DNA of 64,000 bases from Litoreibacter ascidiaceicola (GTDB lineage Bacteria > Pseudomonadota > Alphaproteobacteria > Rhodobacterales > Rhodobacteraceae): the NCBI RefSeq assembly GCF_900129235.1, contig NZ_FQUV01000004.1, forward strand, positions 62,001-126,000, in the 5' to 3' direction. Positions 34,552-44,234 of this stretch are shown one piece after another. The position numbers and the translations under genes were made by a program. How positions within the stretch are numbered: position 1 is the first letter of the stretch; each line of letters starts with the position of its first letter. Below the pieces are notes generated by a model. It saw only the letters and a program-made list of their open reading frames with translations. It made no database searches and was not told the origin of the DNA.

Positions 34552-35571
34552 CTACCGCACCATCCCGACGATGTCATAGGTCTTGGCGAGGATGGGCGCG
34601 GTGATCTCCCGCGCCCGCTCGGCACCGCGACGCAGGATTTTGTCGATCTCGTCTTGGTCCTGCATCAACCGCGACATCTCTGAAGAAATGGGCGACAGTT
34701 TGGACACGGCCAATTCCGCCAGCATTGGTTTGAACTCGGAGAATTGCTTGCCGCCGACGTCGGCCAGAACCTGCTCTGGCGTCATGTCGGCGAAGGCCGC
34801 GTAGATGTTGATCAGGTTGCGCGCCTCGGGGCGGTCGTCGAGACCTTTGACCTCGGACGGCAGCGCATCGGGATCGGTGCGGGCCTTGCGCAACTTGGCT
34901 GCGATAGTGTCCGCATCGTCGGTCATGTTGATCCGGCTCATGTCGGACGGGTCCGACTTCGACATCTTCTTGGACCCGTCACGCAAGGACATCACGCGGG
35001 TCGCAGCCCCTTCGATCACAGGCTCGGTAATCGGGAAGAAGTCCACACCGTAGTCGTGGTTGAACTTGGCGGCAATGTCGCGGGTCAGTTCCAGATGCTG
35101 TTTCTGGTCGTCGCCCACCGGCACATGGGTCGCGTGGTAGATCAAGATGTCAGCCGCCATCAGAGACGGGTAGGCAAATAGGCCTACGGAGGCGTTTTCG
35201 CGATTCTTGCCGGCCTTGTCCTTGAACTGGGTCATGCGGTTCAACCAGCCCATGCGGGCGACGGTGTTGAAAATCCAAGCCAATTGCGCGTGTTCCGGCA
35301 CCTGGCTTTGGTTGAACAGGATCGACTTTTCAGGGTCCACACCGGAAGCGATGAAGCCCGCGCACAGCTCTCGTGTGTTGCGCTTTAGGGTTTCGGGGTC
35401 TTGCCAGACGGTGATCGCGTGCAGATCCACCATGCAGTATATCGTTTCGAAATTCCCCTCGTCTTGCATATCAGCAAAGCGCTTCAATGCCCCGAGGTAG
35501 TTGCCAAGGGTCAGGCCGCCGGATGGCTGGATGCCCGAGAACACTCGCGGTTGGAAGGCGGTGTCTGCCAT
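34552..35571 (-). CDS. trpS: Tryptophanyl-tRNA synthetase
   Basis: The 339-residue class I synthetase shows [20 protein letters not shown] (HIGH-type region, GNYLG) at the N-terminus, [15 protein letters not shown], and [10 protein letters not shown] as the KMSKS loop. It charges tRNA-Trp in the cytoplasm. It is divergent from the rhomboid-like gene with about 80 bases between starts. Its stop is 72 bases from the aminotransferase start. Confidence 0.97.
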   Translation of the reverse strand: MADTAFQPRVFSGIQPSGGLTLGNYLGALKRFADMQDEGNFETIYCMVDLHAITVWQDPETLKRNTRELCAGFIASGVDPEKSILFNQSQVPEHAQLAWIFNTVARMGWLNRMTQFKDKAGKNRENASVGLFAYPSLMAADILIYHATHVPVGDDQKQHLELTRDIAAKFNHDYGVDFFPITEPVIEGAATRVMSLRDGSKKMSKSDPSDMSRINMTDDADTIAAKLRKARTDPDALPSEVKGLDDRPEARNLINIYAAFADMTPEQVLADVGGKQFSEFKPMLAELAVSKLSPISSEMSRLMQDQDEIDKILRRGAERAREITAPILAKTYDIVGMVR

Positions 35572-35649
35572 GGTCTGTATCTCCGTCTGGATTTATGGGT
35601 CCTTGTCGCTTACCCATGGGCCAACAAGAGGTCAACCAGAGCAGGTCCC

Positions 35650-36339
35650 ATGTATAACGAAAACGCAGACGCTTCCCCGTTTAATGCCTTGCCACCAGTG
35701 GTGATCGCCTTGGCGGTCATTTTGGCAGGGATCGAGATAATCTTCCAAGCGGGCGCGAGTGGCCTTGTTGGCGGGTCGCAGGCCGTCGGATGGCGGCTGG
35801 CGGCGCTAGAGGATTACGCCTTCTCCGGCCTGATCTGGGATCAGATGCTGGAGAAGACTTACTTCCCGCTGGAACACATGCAGCGGTTTGTGACTTACCC
35901 GTTTATCCACGGAAATTTCACCCATGCAGCCTTCGCGGTCGTCATCGTGCTGGCGATTGGCAAAGCGGTGGGCGAAGTGTTCTCGGCCGTGTCGTTCATT
36001 GCGGTCTTCATGGTCAGCTCGATCGTTGCGGCGCTGGTTTATGCGTTGGTGACCAACACGCCGCAGCCGTTGTTTGGCGCGTATCCCGGTGCTTACGGAC
36101 TGATCGGGGCCTTCACGTTTCTGCTGTGGGTCAATCTTGCCGCTGTTGGCGCAAACTCGATGCGGGCGTTTTCGCTGATCGGGTTCCTGATGCTGTTCCA
36201 GTTGGTATTCGGCCTGCTGTTCGGCGGTGGCTATGACTGGGTCGCAGATGTCGCGGGCTTCGTCGCGGGTTTCTTGCTGTCCTTCGTGGTCAGCCCCGGT
36301 GGCTGGGGGCGTGTGCTGGAAAAAATTCGCAAGCGTTAG
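35650..36339 (+). CDS. Rhomboid-family membrane protein lacking catalytic residues
   Basis: The product has 229 residues from ATG 35650 and six hydrophobic helices in rhomboid arrangement: VTYPFIHGNFTHAAF (loop/helix 2), FGAYPGAYGLIGAF (helix 4) and WVADVAGFVAGFLLSF (helix 6). In active rhomboids helix 4 has GxSG and helix 6 has AHxxG. Here residue 146 is proline in place of serine and residue 200 is aspartate in place of histidine, so it should not be a protease. It may be an iRhom-like binder of membrane clients. It converges on murJ, overlapping its stop by three bases. Confidence 0.82.
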   Translation: MYNENADASPFNALPPVVIALAVILAGIEIIFQAGASGLVGGSQAVGWRLAALEDYAFSGLIWDQMLEKTYFPLEHMQRFVTYPFIHGNFTHAAFAVVIVLAIGKAVGEVFSAVSFIAVFMVSSIVAALVYALVTNTPQPLFGAYPGAYGLIGAFTFLLWVNLAAVGANSMRAFSLIGFLMLFQLVFGLLFGGGYDWVADVAGFVAGFLLSFVVSPGGWGRVLEKIRKR

Positions 36340-37877
36340 CGTTTTAGGCTGCGCTTCAGGTCGGACGGGGTGAACGCGCCCAGAAGACGACCTGCGAAGG
36401 CGTAGAAGACCCCGCCCGACACCAGCAGGATTGCCAGCGCCAAATAGCGCCACGCGCCCATCTCGAAGAGGGGGCGTAGCACGAGGTTGCCGCCGTAAAG
36501 GAATGCCCCCATCAGCACGGAGGCTGCGATGATGCGCGGCGCGCGGGTGCGGAAGCGGGCGTCAAAGGTTGCGGCTTGCCCAAAATCGCGGGAATAGCGC
36601 CACAGCAGCCATGCCATGCCCCATCCCGCCAGCGAGGTGGCAAGCGCGGCGGCGAGGTAATCAAGCCACGCCCACAGGCCCACGGCGACAACCACGTTGA
36701 TGACCATGGAGGCCACGGCGAAATAGAATGGACGCTTGGTATCTTCACGGGCGAAATATAGCGGCTGGAAGATCTTTTGCAGCACGAAGGCGGGCAGCCC
36801 CATGCCGTAGATTGCCACGGCCAAAGCGGTGGCAGCGGTATCCTCGGCTGTGAAGCGGCCCCGCTCGAACAGGACCGAAATCATTGGGGACGGAATCACC
36901 ATGAGTGCCACGGCACACGGCACGGTTAGGGCCAAAGCGACCTCGCCCGCGCGGCTGAGCGCGTCTTGGCCGCCTGCCACGTCGTCGGCCTGCAAGCGGC
37001 GTGACAGTTCCGGCAACAGCACCACGCCGATGGCAATGGCGACGACGCCCAGCGGCAGTTGATACAGGCGGTCGGCATAGTTGACCCATGCGATTGCGCC
37101 CTCGGTCCAGCTTGCCACGTTGCGGCCCACCAGCAGGTTGACCTGCACCACACCACCCGCCAGCGCGGCGGGGGCGGCGATGATGGCGAGGCGCTTGAGT
37201 TCCGGTGTCAGGCGCGGACGGCGGGGGATCAGGCGGAAACCGGCGCGGGAGGCGGCGATCCAGACCAACGCCAGTTGCGCGATGCCTGCGAGCGGCACGG
37301 TCCATGCGAGGGCAAGGCCGATATCGGCACCAAGCGCCCACGCCAACGTCAGCGACAGGATAAACAAGACATTAAGCAAGACTGGCGCTGCGGCCGCTGC
37401 CACAAAGCGGCCTGTGGCGTTCAGGACGCCGGATAGCAACGCGGCCAGCGAGATGAACAGGATGTAGGGGAAGGCAATGCGGCCAAAGAGCGTGGCCAGT
37501 TCGAACCGCTCGTCCGCCACGAAGCCAGACGCCATGAGCAGCACCAGCGCGGGCATGAACACTTGGGCGATCAGGGTGAAGAAAATCAGCAGCGTCCCCA
37601 GACCCGTAAAGGCGTCGCGGGCGAAGGTTTCAGGGTCGTCGCCGGACTCCAGTTTTTTGGAGAACATCGGAACAAAGGCCATGTTGAACGCGCCTTCCGC
37701 GAAGAAGCGGCGGAACATGTTGGGAAGCGAGAAGGCGATCAGAAACGCCTCGGCTACCGGCCCTGCACCCAGAAAGCCCGCGATCAGAACGTCCCGCACA
37801 AAGCCAAGGATGCGCGACAGCAGCGTCCACATGCCAACGGTCGCAAAGCCGCGTAGCAGTCGGTTTGGCTGGCTCAT
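36336..37877 (-). CDS. murJ: Lipid II flippase MurJ
   Basis: The 513-residue MOP-superfamily protein has about 14 helices and the MurJ N-terminus: LLRGFATVGMWTLLSRILGFVRDVLIAGFLGAG and then NMFRRFFAEGAFNMAFVPMF. It moves lipid-linked peptidoglycan precursor across the inner membrane. It overlaps the glnD stop by four bases; glnD-murJ is a usual alphaproteobacterial order. The 3' end converges on the rhomboid-like gene. Confidence 0.95.
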   Translation of the reverse strand: MSQPNRLLRGFATVGMWTLLSRILGFVRDVLIAGFLGAGPVAEAFLIAFSLPNMFRRFFAEGAFNMAFVPMFSKKLESGDDPETFARDAFTGLGTLLIFFTLIAQVFMPALVLLMASGFVADERFELATLFGRIAFPYILFISLAALLSGVLNATGRFVAAAAAPVLLNVLFILSLTLAWALGADIGLALAWTVPLAGIAQLALVWIAASRAGFRLIPRRPRLTPELKRLAIIAAPAALAGGVVQVNLLVGRNVASWTEGAIAWVNYADRLYQLPLGVVAIAIGVVLLPELSRRLQADDVAGGQDALSRAGEVALALTVPCAVALMVIPSPMISVLFERGRFTAEDTAATALAVAIYGMGLPAFVLQKIFQPLYFAREDTKRPFYFAVASMVINVVVAVGLWAWLDYLAAALATSLAGWGMAWLLWRYSRDFGQAATFDARFRTRAPRIIAASVLMGAFLYGGNLVLRPLFEMGAWRYLALAILLVSGGVFYAFAGRLLGAFTPSDLKRSLKR

Positions 37878-40693
37878 TCGCGCGCCCGCTCGGAGCCGCG
37901 GGTGATGGCTTCACGTAATTTACGCTCAATCGCGGCTTGCTTGGACTTGGAGTGGAACTTCAGCCCGAACATGTCCTTCACATAGAATGTGTCGACGACC
38001 TGTGCGCCGAAGGTCGCGATAACGGCGGACGCGATCTGGATGTTCGCCTCGGACAGCGTGCGGCTAAGGTCATACAGAAGGCCGGGACGGTCGCGGGTGT
38101 CCACTTCAATGATCGTGTAAATCTCAGAGCCCTCGTTATCAAAGGTCACCGATGTCGGGACCACGAAAGGCCGGTGCCGTTTCTTCATCTTGTCGCGGGG
38201 CGCTAGGGCTTCGCGGGCCAAGACCTCACCCATAAGGGTTTTGTGGATCATCGACTTCATACGTGGCAAGCGCGCCATGTCGTAGGGGTGCCCGTCACCA
38301 TCCTGGATCCAGAACGCAGCGGTCGCAAAACCGTCTTTGCTGGTGTAGGTCCGCGCATCAACGACGTTCGCACCAACCAAGGCCAAAGCACCACACATAC
38401 GCGCAAAAATGCCCGGATGGTCGGCCATGGCAAAGCACGCGCGCGTTGCATCACGATCCTCGTCCGGCGTGAGTTCAATCCGGACTTCATCTGTCGGAAT
38501 GTCATGCAGAAGCTTGGCAAAATCCACATGTGCGGTGACATGTAGACCTTGCCAGTAGGGCGGGTAATGCCGCGCGATTTCGCGGGTGAGGTCTTTCTTG
38601 TCCCAATCGGGCAGCGCCGCGCGCAGGTTCTTTTTCGCCTCGGAGCCGCGCTCTTCGCGGTTGAGTGCTTCCATGCCGTCTTCCAAGCCGCGTTTGGTTT
38701 GGCGGTATAACGCGCGGATCAGGGAGGCTTTCCAGTTGTTCCAGACATCGGGACCGACACCGCGAATGTCACAGACGGTTAACACGCAAAGCAGGTCCAA
38801 CCGTTTGACGGTTTTCACGGCCTTGGCGAAGTCGCGCACGGTTCTAGGGTCGGCAATGTCGCGCTTTTGTGCCAGATCGGACATGAGCAGATGATACCGG
38901 ACCAGCCACTCGACCGTTTCGCATTCATCCTTGTTCAGGCCAAGCCGTGGCGCGATGTAGCGGGCCATTTTAGCGCCAAGGACAGAATGGTCTTCTTCGC
39001 GTCCTTTGCCGATGTCGTGCAGTAGTAGGGCGACGTACATAACCTTGCGGTTAAGGCCCCGTTTCAGAATGCCGGAAGCGACCGGCAGTTCTTCGATCAG
39101 CTCTTCACGTTCGATTTGCGCAAGGTGGGAGATCGTCTGGATCGTATGTTCGTCCACCGTGTAGGAATGATACATATTAAACTGCATCATCGCGACGATG
39201 GTTTGAAAATCGGGAATGAACGCGCCCAAAACCCCAAGCTCGTTCATACGCCGGAGCGCGCGCTCCGGGTTGCCGTGTTTGAGCAATGTGTCGAGGAAGA
39301 TGCGTGACGCATCTTTGTCGCCCTCCAGCCCGCGTATCATGTCCAGATTGGCTGCAATCAGGCGCATCAGGTCCGGATGAATGAGGTAGCCGGTGCGCAG
39401 GGCCTCTTCAAATACTCGCAGCAAGTTGCGCGGGTCTTTCAGGAAGTTGCGCTTGTTTGCGACGGTGATGCGGTTTTGACGAAGCTTGTAATCCGGCTTC
39501 AACCGCTTGCGGCGGGCATTGCGCAGGAAGCCGATGATCGCGGGTTCTTGTTTGACGTGGCGGGCTTCCAGATCGGTCAGCAGAATGCGCGTCAATTCTC
39601 CGACCCGCGTGGCGTGGCGGAAGTAATCTTGCATGAAATGCTCGACAGCGCGGCGCCCGCCCTGATCTTTGTAGCCCATGCGTTGGGCGACATCGACTTG
39701 CACATCAAAGGTCAACTGCTCGTTGGCGCGATTGGCGATCAGATGCATGTGAGACCGCGTGGCCCAAAGAAAGCGATCAGCCTGTCGGAAGTTGTCCAAC
39801 TCGTCTTGGGTGAAAACCTTGCGCTTCACCAACTCGTCTACCGTTTTCACCCGATTGACGTATTTGGCGATCCAGTAAAGCGACTGCAGATCGCGCAAGC
39901 CACCTTTGCCTTCTTTAACGTTCGGCTCGACAATATACCGCTGCCCGCCATGTTTTTTCAGCCGTTCCTCGCGTTCTTCCAACTTGGCTTCTACGAACTC
40001 TGCGCCCGTGTTGTTGAACAGCTTGCTCCAAAGTTGCGCGTCTAATTCCTTCGCCAAGGGTGCGTAGCCGTCGACGAGCCGGTGTTCCAGCAAAGCGGTC
40101 CGGATGGTGAAATCCTCGCGGCCCAACCGCAGGCAATCTTTGACAGTGCGAGAGGCGTGGCCGACTTTCAGCTTCAAATCCCAAAGGATATAGAGCATCG
40201 ACTCGATCACGCTCTCGGCCCAAGGCGTGACTTTGTAAGGTGTCAGAAACAGCAGGTCGACATCCGAGAACGGCGCCATTTCCCCGCGCCCATATCCGCC
40301 CACGGCCAGCACGGCCAATCGTTCAGATTCGGTAGGGTTCGAGATCGGATGCAGGTATTTGGTGGCAACGTAGAAGGTGGCGCGGACCAGCCCGTCGGTG
40401 AGGTGGCTGTAAGACCTACATTGCCGGCGCGCCGCCATCGGGTTTTGTCGAAAGGCTTCTGCGATAGTTTCGCGGCCGGCAGTCTGGGCGTCTGATAACA
40501 CCTCGACTGTCGCTGCACGCATCTCCTTGGCGTCGGAGCAATCGGCCAGCGCCGCATCAAGACGTGCGTGCAAGGCGTCAGGGTCCAGAATCTCGTACGC
40601 CGGGCAGATAAGCTCGCCCGGCGCACTAGGTGCTTTCTCGGAATGGCCGGGCTTAAAAGCCGCCGAAGCCGAAGGATTTTGGTGCGGGATCAA
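37874..40693 (-). CDS. glnD: [Protein-PII] uridylyltransferase/uridylyl-removing enzyme
   Basis: The product has about 939 residues. The nucleotidyltransferase domain has GGYGRGEMAPFSDVDLLFL, the HD domain has HDIGKGREEDHSVLG, and two C-terminal ACT domains follow (starting near RACFAMADHPGIFARMCGAL and VDTRDRPGLLYDLSRTLSEA). It modifies PII proteins in response to glutamine. The start is uncertain: TTG 40693 is the only conventional start upstream of the conserved region and overlaps the upstream gene by 41 bases. No ATG or GTG is available in the first 40 codons, so a CTG or ATT start is also possible. Confidence 0.93.
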   Translation of the reverse strand: MIPHQNPSASAAFKPGHSEKAPSAPGELICPAYEILDPDALHARLDAALADCSDAKEMRAATVEVLSDAQTAGRETIAEAFRQNPMAARRQCRSYSHLTDGLVRATFYVATKYLHPISNPTESERLAVLAVGGYGRGEMAPFSDVDLLFLTPYKVTPWAESVIESMLYILWDLKLKVGHASRTVKDCLRLGREDFTIRTALLEHRLVDGYAPLAKELDAQLWSKLFNNTGAEFVEAKLEEREERLKKHGGQRYIVEPNVKEGKGGLRDLQSLYWIAKYVNRVKTVDELVKRKVFTQDELDNFRQADRFLWATRSHMHLIANRANEQLTFDVQVDVAQRMGYKDQGGRRAVEHFMQDYFRHATRVGELTRILLTDLEARHVKQEPAIIGFLRNARRKRLKPDYKLRQNRITVANKRNFLKDPRNLLRVFEEALRTGYLIHPDLMRLIAANLDMIRGLEGDKDASRIFLDTLLKHGNPERALRRMNELGVLGAFIPDFQTIVAMMQFNMYHSYTVDEHTIQTISHLAQIEREELIEELPVASGILKRGLNRKVMYVALLLHDIGKGREEDHSVLGAKMARYIAPRLGLNKDECETVEWLVRYHLLMSDLAQKRDIADPRTVRDFAKAVKTVKRLDLLCVLTVCDIRGVGPDVWNNWKASLIRALYRQTKRGLEDGMEALNREERGSEAKKNLRAALPDWDKKDLTREIARHYPPYWQGLHVTAHVDFAKLLHDIPTDEVRIELTPDEDRDATRACFAMADHPGIFARMCGALALVGANVVDARTYTSKDGFATAAFWIQDGDGHPYDMARLPRMKSMIHKTLMGEVLAREALAPRDKMKKRHRPFVVPTSVTFDNEGSEIYTIIEVDTRDRPGLLYDLSRTLSEANIQIASAVIATFGAQVVDTFYVKDMFGLKFHSKSKQAAIERKLREAITRGSERARE

Positions 40694-41831
40694 TAATCTG
40701 GACCTGATTGTTCGTCACTTGGGCAACCGCCATCGCACGTTGGTTCGTGCCGTCGGCCTTGAACCGGAATACCCCGTTCACGCCCTTGAAGCCAGAGGAT
40801 TGCGTCAGGTTTCCCTTCGTCATGGCAAGCTTTTTGGCGGCAAGGGCACCAACCGCCGCGATGCCATCGTAAGCCAAACCGGCCAGCGGATGCGCGGAAT
40901 CGCCATACGTGCTGCGGTAGCGGCTGTTAAACTGCGCGACAGGGGCCGGATCTGGAAGGGCGAACCAGCCGCCCTGAACGCCGGGCAAAGACAGCGTTTG
41001 CGGCGGCACATCCCAACGGGTCAGTCCGATATATTTGGTCACCGATGGGCTGATGCCCTTCTCGGGCAGCAATTGAGCCAGCAAGGGCAAGGCACCCGTG
41101 CTGTCGGATGTCAGCATGATCGCCGTTGCCCCGGATTCTTTGATGGTATTGGCAATCGTTGGAACGGCTGAGACGATGCCTTGCTCGCTAAACTCGAAAG
41201 AGCCGTCGCCGACAATCTGAACATTTGTGCCAGCGGTGGCTTTCACGATGGCGGATCGCGCGATTTGACCGACAGGAGTGCGCGGATAGACCACAACCAC
41301 TCGGCTGCGCCCTTGCGAACTGGCGTAGCCCATCAGGCGGGATGCGATGCTGTCGAAGGTGTTGCCCAAAACGAAGAGGTTGCCACCGGCGATAGAGGTG
41401 TTGTTGGAAAACGAGATGACGTTGACCTTGGAGCCAGCCACTGCAACCGCAGCGGCGTTTGCTGCGTCAGACCGCAGTGGCCCGAGGATGATGTCAGCAC
41501 CCGCAGCAACGGCCTGAGACGCGACGGAGGCCGCGGTGCCTGCTTGTCCGGCTGTCTTGTAGACGGTGATGTTCACCTTGCCTGCGCCCAGATCAGCAGC
41601 AGCCATACGGGCGGCGTTTTCCAAAGCGCGGGCCAGGCCGTCATCGCCCGGTGTCGCGGAGCCGTATGGCACCAGAAGTGCTACGTTGACGGCACTGCCG
41701 TCGGATTTCGCTCCGCTTGCGCCACCGCCAACTTGGCTCAAGTCGACGTCACAGGCTGACAATGCAGCTGCTGCGACAACCGCCAAAACGGCGCGCGCGC
41801 CCTTGCGGGCGCTTCCCAAAAGGTTGAACAT
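40653..41831 (-). CDS. LpoA-like penicillin-binding protein activator lipoprotein
   Basis: The 392-residue protein has a lipoprotein signal ending VVAAAALSAC, then a glycine/serine linker and a type I periplasmic binding fold (VNVALLVPYGSATPGDDGLARALENAARMAAADLG...DIILGPLRSDAANAAA). It corresponds to the protein annotated in this family as penicillin-binding protein activator, which would stimulate peptidoglycan synthesis. Start ATG 41831 has a TGGAG upstream; an upstream 82-codon extension is rejected. It is divergent from rsmI. Confidence 0.85.
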   Translation of the reverse strand: MFNLLGSARKGARAVLAVVAAAALSACDVDLSQVGGGASGAKSDGSAVNVALLVPYGSATPGDDGLARALENAARMAAADLGAGKVNITVYKTAGQAGTAASVASQAVAAGADIILGPLRSDAANAAAVAVAGSKVNVISFSNNTSIAGGNLFVLGNTFDSIASRLMGYASSQGRSRVVVVYPRTPVGQIARSAIVKATAGTNVQIVGDGSFEFSEQGIVSAVPTIANTIKESGATAIMLTSDSTGALPLLAQLLPEKGISPSVTKYIGLTRWDVPPQTLSLPGVQGGWFALPDPAPVAQFNSRYRSTYGDSAHPLAGLAYDGIAAVGALAAKKLAMTKGNLTQSSGFKGVNGVFRFKADGTNQRAMAVAQVTNNQVQIIDPAPKSFGFGGF

Positions 41832-41943
41832 GTTAATCACTCCATAAGTCCCCACCAAATGGCCGCCGGCACAGCCACACTTGTGGCAAACTGAATACGA
41901 GGTATGGAGTGTCAAGTAAACGTGAAGACGAAGGGTAGGGCTC

Positions 41944-42810
41944 ATGACGGCTGCAAATCGCGTAAATCTGGCGTCTGGCCTGTATTTCATAGCCACTCCG
42001 ATCGGCACCGCACGCGATATCACGCTGCGCGCGCTTGATATTTTGGCCTCGGCGGACGTTCTGGCCGCTGAAGACACCCGAACTTTGCGTCGATTGATGG
42101 ATATTCATGGAATCGCTTTGGAGGGACGTCCGATGGTGGCCTATCACGACCATAATGGCGCTTCTGCACGACCCAAGCTGCTTAGGGCACTGGCGGACGG
42201 GAAGTCGGTTGCCTATGCCTCGGAGGCGGGCACGCCACTTGTTGCTGATCCCGGTTATCAATTGGGCCGCGCCGTTACCGCTGAAGGGTACTTGGTCACT
42301 GCCGCGCCGGGGCCATCTGCAGTATTAGCGGCGCTATCAGTCAGCGGCCTTGCGACCGACGCCTTCTTTTTTGCCGGATTTGCACCCACCTCAAAGGGCC
42401 AACGGCAGAGCTTTCTAAGGTCACTGGCAGAAGTGCCCGGAACGCTTGTTTTCTACGAAAGCCCGAAGCGGGTTCATAAAATGTTAGCTGATCTGGTCGA
42501 AGTATACGGTGAGACACGTGATGCTGTTGTGGCACGTGAGTTGACTAAAAAGTTCGAAGAAGTCCGGCGTGGCACCTTGGCAGCATTGGTGGATGAACTT
42601 GATGGCGTGACGCTAAAAGGTGAAGTGGTTGTTTTGGTTGCCCGTGGCGAGGTCAGTTCGTTCGATGAAAAGGACACTGACATCTTGCTGAAAGAGGCGA
42701 TGGCCGCGGGGTCTTTGAAAGACGCAGTGGCGCAGGTCGTGACGACCACTGGCCAGCCGCGCCGGCAGGTTTACCAAGCCGCGCTTAGATTGGAAAAAGA
42801 AGGAAAATAG
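41944..42810 (+). CDS. rsmI: 16S rRNA (cytidine-1402-2'-O)-methyltransferase
   Basis: The 288-residue SPOUT-unrelated (tetrapyrrole methylase fold) protein has LYFIATPIGTARDITLRALDIL, AAEDTRTLRRLM, YASEAGTPLVADPGYQL and TLVFYESPKRVHKML. All of these are RsmI hallmarks. It methylates the 2'-OH of C1402 in 16S rRNA. It opens the rsmI-yraN cluster, two bases ahead of yraN, and is divergent from the LpoA-like gene across a 112-base gap. Confidence 0.96.
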   Translation: MTAANRVNLASGLYFIATPIGTARDITLRALDILASADVLAAEDTRTLRRLMDIHGIALEGRPMVAYHDHNGASARPKLLRALADGKSVAYASEAGTPLVADPGYQLGRAVTAEGYLVTAAPGPSAVLAALSVSGLATDAFFFAGFAPTSKGQRQSFLRSLAEVPGTLVFYESPKRVHKMLADLVEVYGETRDAVVARELTKKFEEVRRGTLAALVDELDGVTLKGEVVVLVARGEVSSFDEKDTDILLKEAMAAGSLKDAVAQVVTTTGQPRRQVYQAALRLEKEGK

Positions 42811-42812
42811 CG

Positions 42813-43178
42813 ATGTCGCGATCCGCGCGTGGCCGAATGGGATACCACGCAGGGATCGAAGCCGAGCGGAGCGTGGCACGTGATTATTTAAAGCGCGGAT
42901 ACAAATTCGCCGCACATAGGTTTCGAGCGCGTGGTGGAGAGATCGACCTTGTAATGCGCTGGGGTGACAAGGTTGTTTTCATCGAGGTCAAACAAAGCCG
43001 CACCCATTCGCGCGCTGCTGAAAGATTGTTGGCCGAGCAGATGACGCGACTGTTTCAAGCAGCGAGCGAGTTCGTCGCCAATGAACCCGCAGGACAAGAT
43101 ACGGATATGCGTTTTGACGTGGCGTTGGTCGACGGGACTGGTCGCGTCGAGATCATCGAAAATGCTCTCGTAACCTGA
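42813..43178 (+). CDS. YraN/UPF0102 endonuclease-like protein
   Basis: The 121-residue protein has the YraN nuclease-like core: GYKFAAHRFRARGGEIDLVMRWGDKVVFIEVKQSR, which carries the D-x(n)-E-x-K motif of the PD-(D/E)XK superfamily. Biological function is not settled. It follows rsmI by two bases, the usual order in many bacteria, where LpoA, rsmI and yraN cluster. A strong terminator follows. Confidence 0.92.
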   Translation: MSRSARGRMGYHAGIEAERSVARDYLKRGYKFAAHRFRARGGEIDLVMRWGDKVVFIEVKQSRTHSRAAERLLAEQMTRLFQAASEFVANEPAGQDTDMRFDVALVDGTGRVEIIENALVT

Positions 43179-43221
43179 ATGTGCGCAAGAATGCCGGTGG
43201 ATGTTCGCAGATAATGGATTG

Positions 43222-43263
43222 AAAGCCCGACCCGCCTGCCGCATTTAACGGGTGCGGGCTTTT
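43222..43263 (+). terminator. Intrinsic terminator after yraN
   Basis: AAAGCCCG (43222-43229) pairs with CGGGCTTT (43255-43262). The stem extends inward through CCCG/CGGG after a one-base bulge, with the T run at 43260-43263. It ends the rsmI-yraN transcript 44 bases after the stop and lies 30 bases before gshB. Confidence 0.82.
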
Positions 43264-43292
43264 ACCGGCCCTAAACCATGGAAGGACAGCGC

Positions 43293-44234
43293 ATGGGCCT
43301 GAAGGTCGCCATTCAAATGGATCCGATTGATAACATTGACATCGACGGGGATTCCAGTTTCCGCATCGCTGAAGAAGCGCAAGCACGCGGGCATGAGCTG
43401 TTTTATTACACGCCTGATGCCCTGTCCTATGAGGAGGGCGAGGTTTATGCGGTCGGCTGGCCATTGACGGTGCGCCGCGTCAAAGGTGACCATTTCGAGC
43501 TTGGTGAGAAGCAACGGATCAATCTTGCGGATTGGGACGTGGTCTGGCTGCGCCAAGACCCGCCATTCGATATGGGCTACATTACCACGACGCATATTCT
43601 GGACCGTATCCATCCCGACACGCTGGTGGTGAATGATCCGACTTGGGTGCGAAACTGGCCGGAAAAACTGAAGGTTCTGGACTATCCTGACCTGACCCCA
43701 CCGACTGCAATTGCACGTGACTTGATGACCTTGAAGGCATTCAAGGAGCGCCATGGGGATGTTATCCTCAAGCCACTTTATGGAAATGGCGGTGCTGGCG
43801 TGTTCCGCCTGACGCCTGATGATCGCAACTTGAACTCGCTGCACGAACTGTTTGCGGGGATCAACCGGGAGCCGTTGATCATGCAGAAGTTCCTGCCCGA
43901 TGTGGCCAAGGGCGACAAGCGCATCATCCTGATTGATGGCGAGCCCGTTGGTGCAATCAACCGCGTGCCTGCCAAAGGGGAAACCCGCTCAAACATGCAT
44001 GTTGGTGGGCGGCCGGAAAAGGTTGGTCTGACCGAGCGGGACCGCGAGATTTGCGCACGGATCGGGGCCGATCTGAAAAACCACGGTCAAGTGTTTGTCG
44101 GCATCGACGTGATCGGGGGATGGCTGACCGAGATCAACGTGACCTCGCCCACTGGCATTCAGGAACTGGAACGGTTTGACGATGTGAACATCACAGCGAA
44201 GATTTGGGAAGTCATAGAGGCGAAACGCGCCTGA
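43293..44234 (+). CDS. gshB: Glutathione synthetase
   Basis: The product has 313 residues from ATG 43293, with AAGGA six bases upstream; ATG 43278 would add five codons. GshB marks are [46 protein letters not shown] (ATP-grasp glycine loop), and [14 protein letters not shown]. It joins glycine to gamma-glutamylcysteine. It is followed immediately by the convergent comM gene. Confidence 0.96.
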   Translation: MGLKVAIQMDPIDNIDIDGDSSFRIAEEAQARGHELFYYTPDALSYEEGEVYAVGWPLTVRRVKGDHFELGEKQRINLADWDVVWLRQDPPFDMGYITTTHILDRIHPDTLVVNDPTWVRNWPEKLKVLDYPDLTPPTAIARDLMTLKAFKERHGDVILKPLYGNGGAGVFRLTPDDRNLNSLHELFAGINREPLIMQKFLPDVAKGDKRIILIDGEPVGAINRVPAKGETRSNMHVGGRPEKVGLTERDREICARIGADLKNHGQVFVGIDVIGGWLTEINVTSPTGIQELERFDDVNITAKIWEVIEAKRA

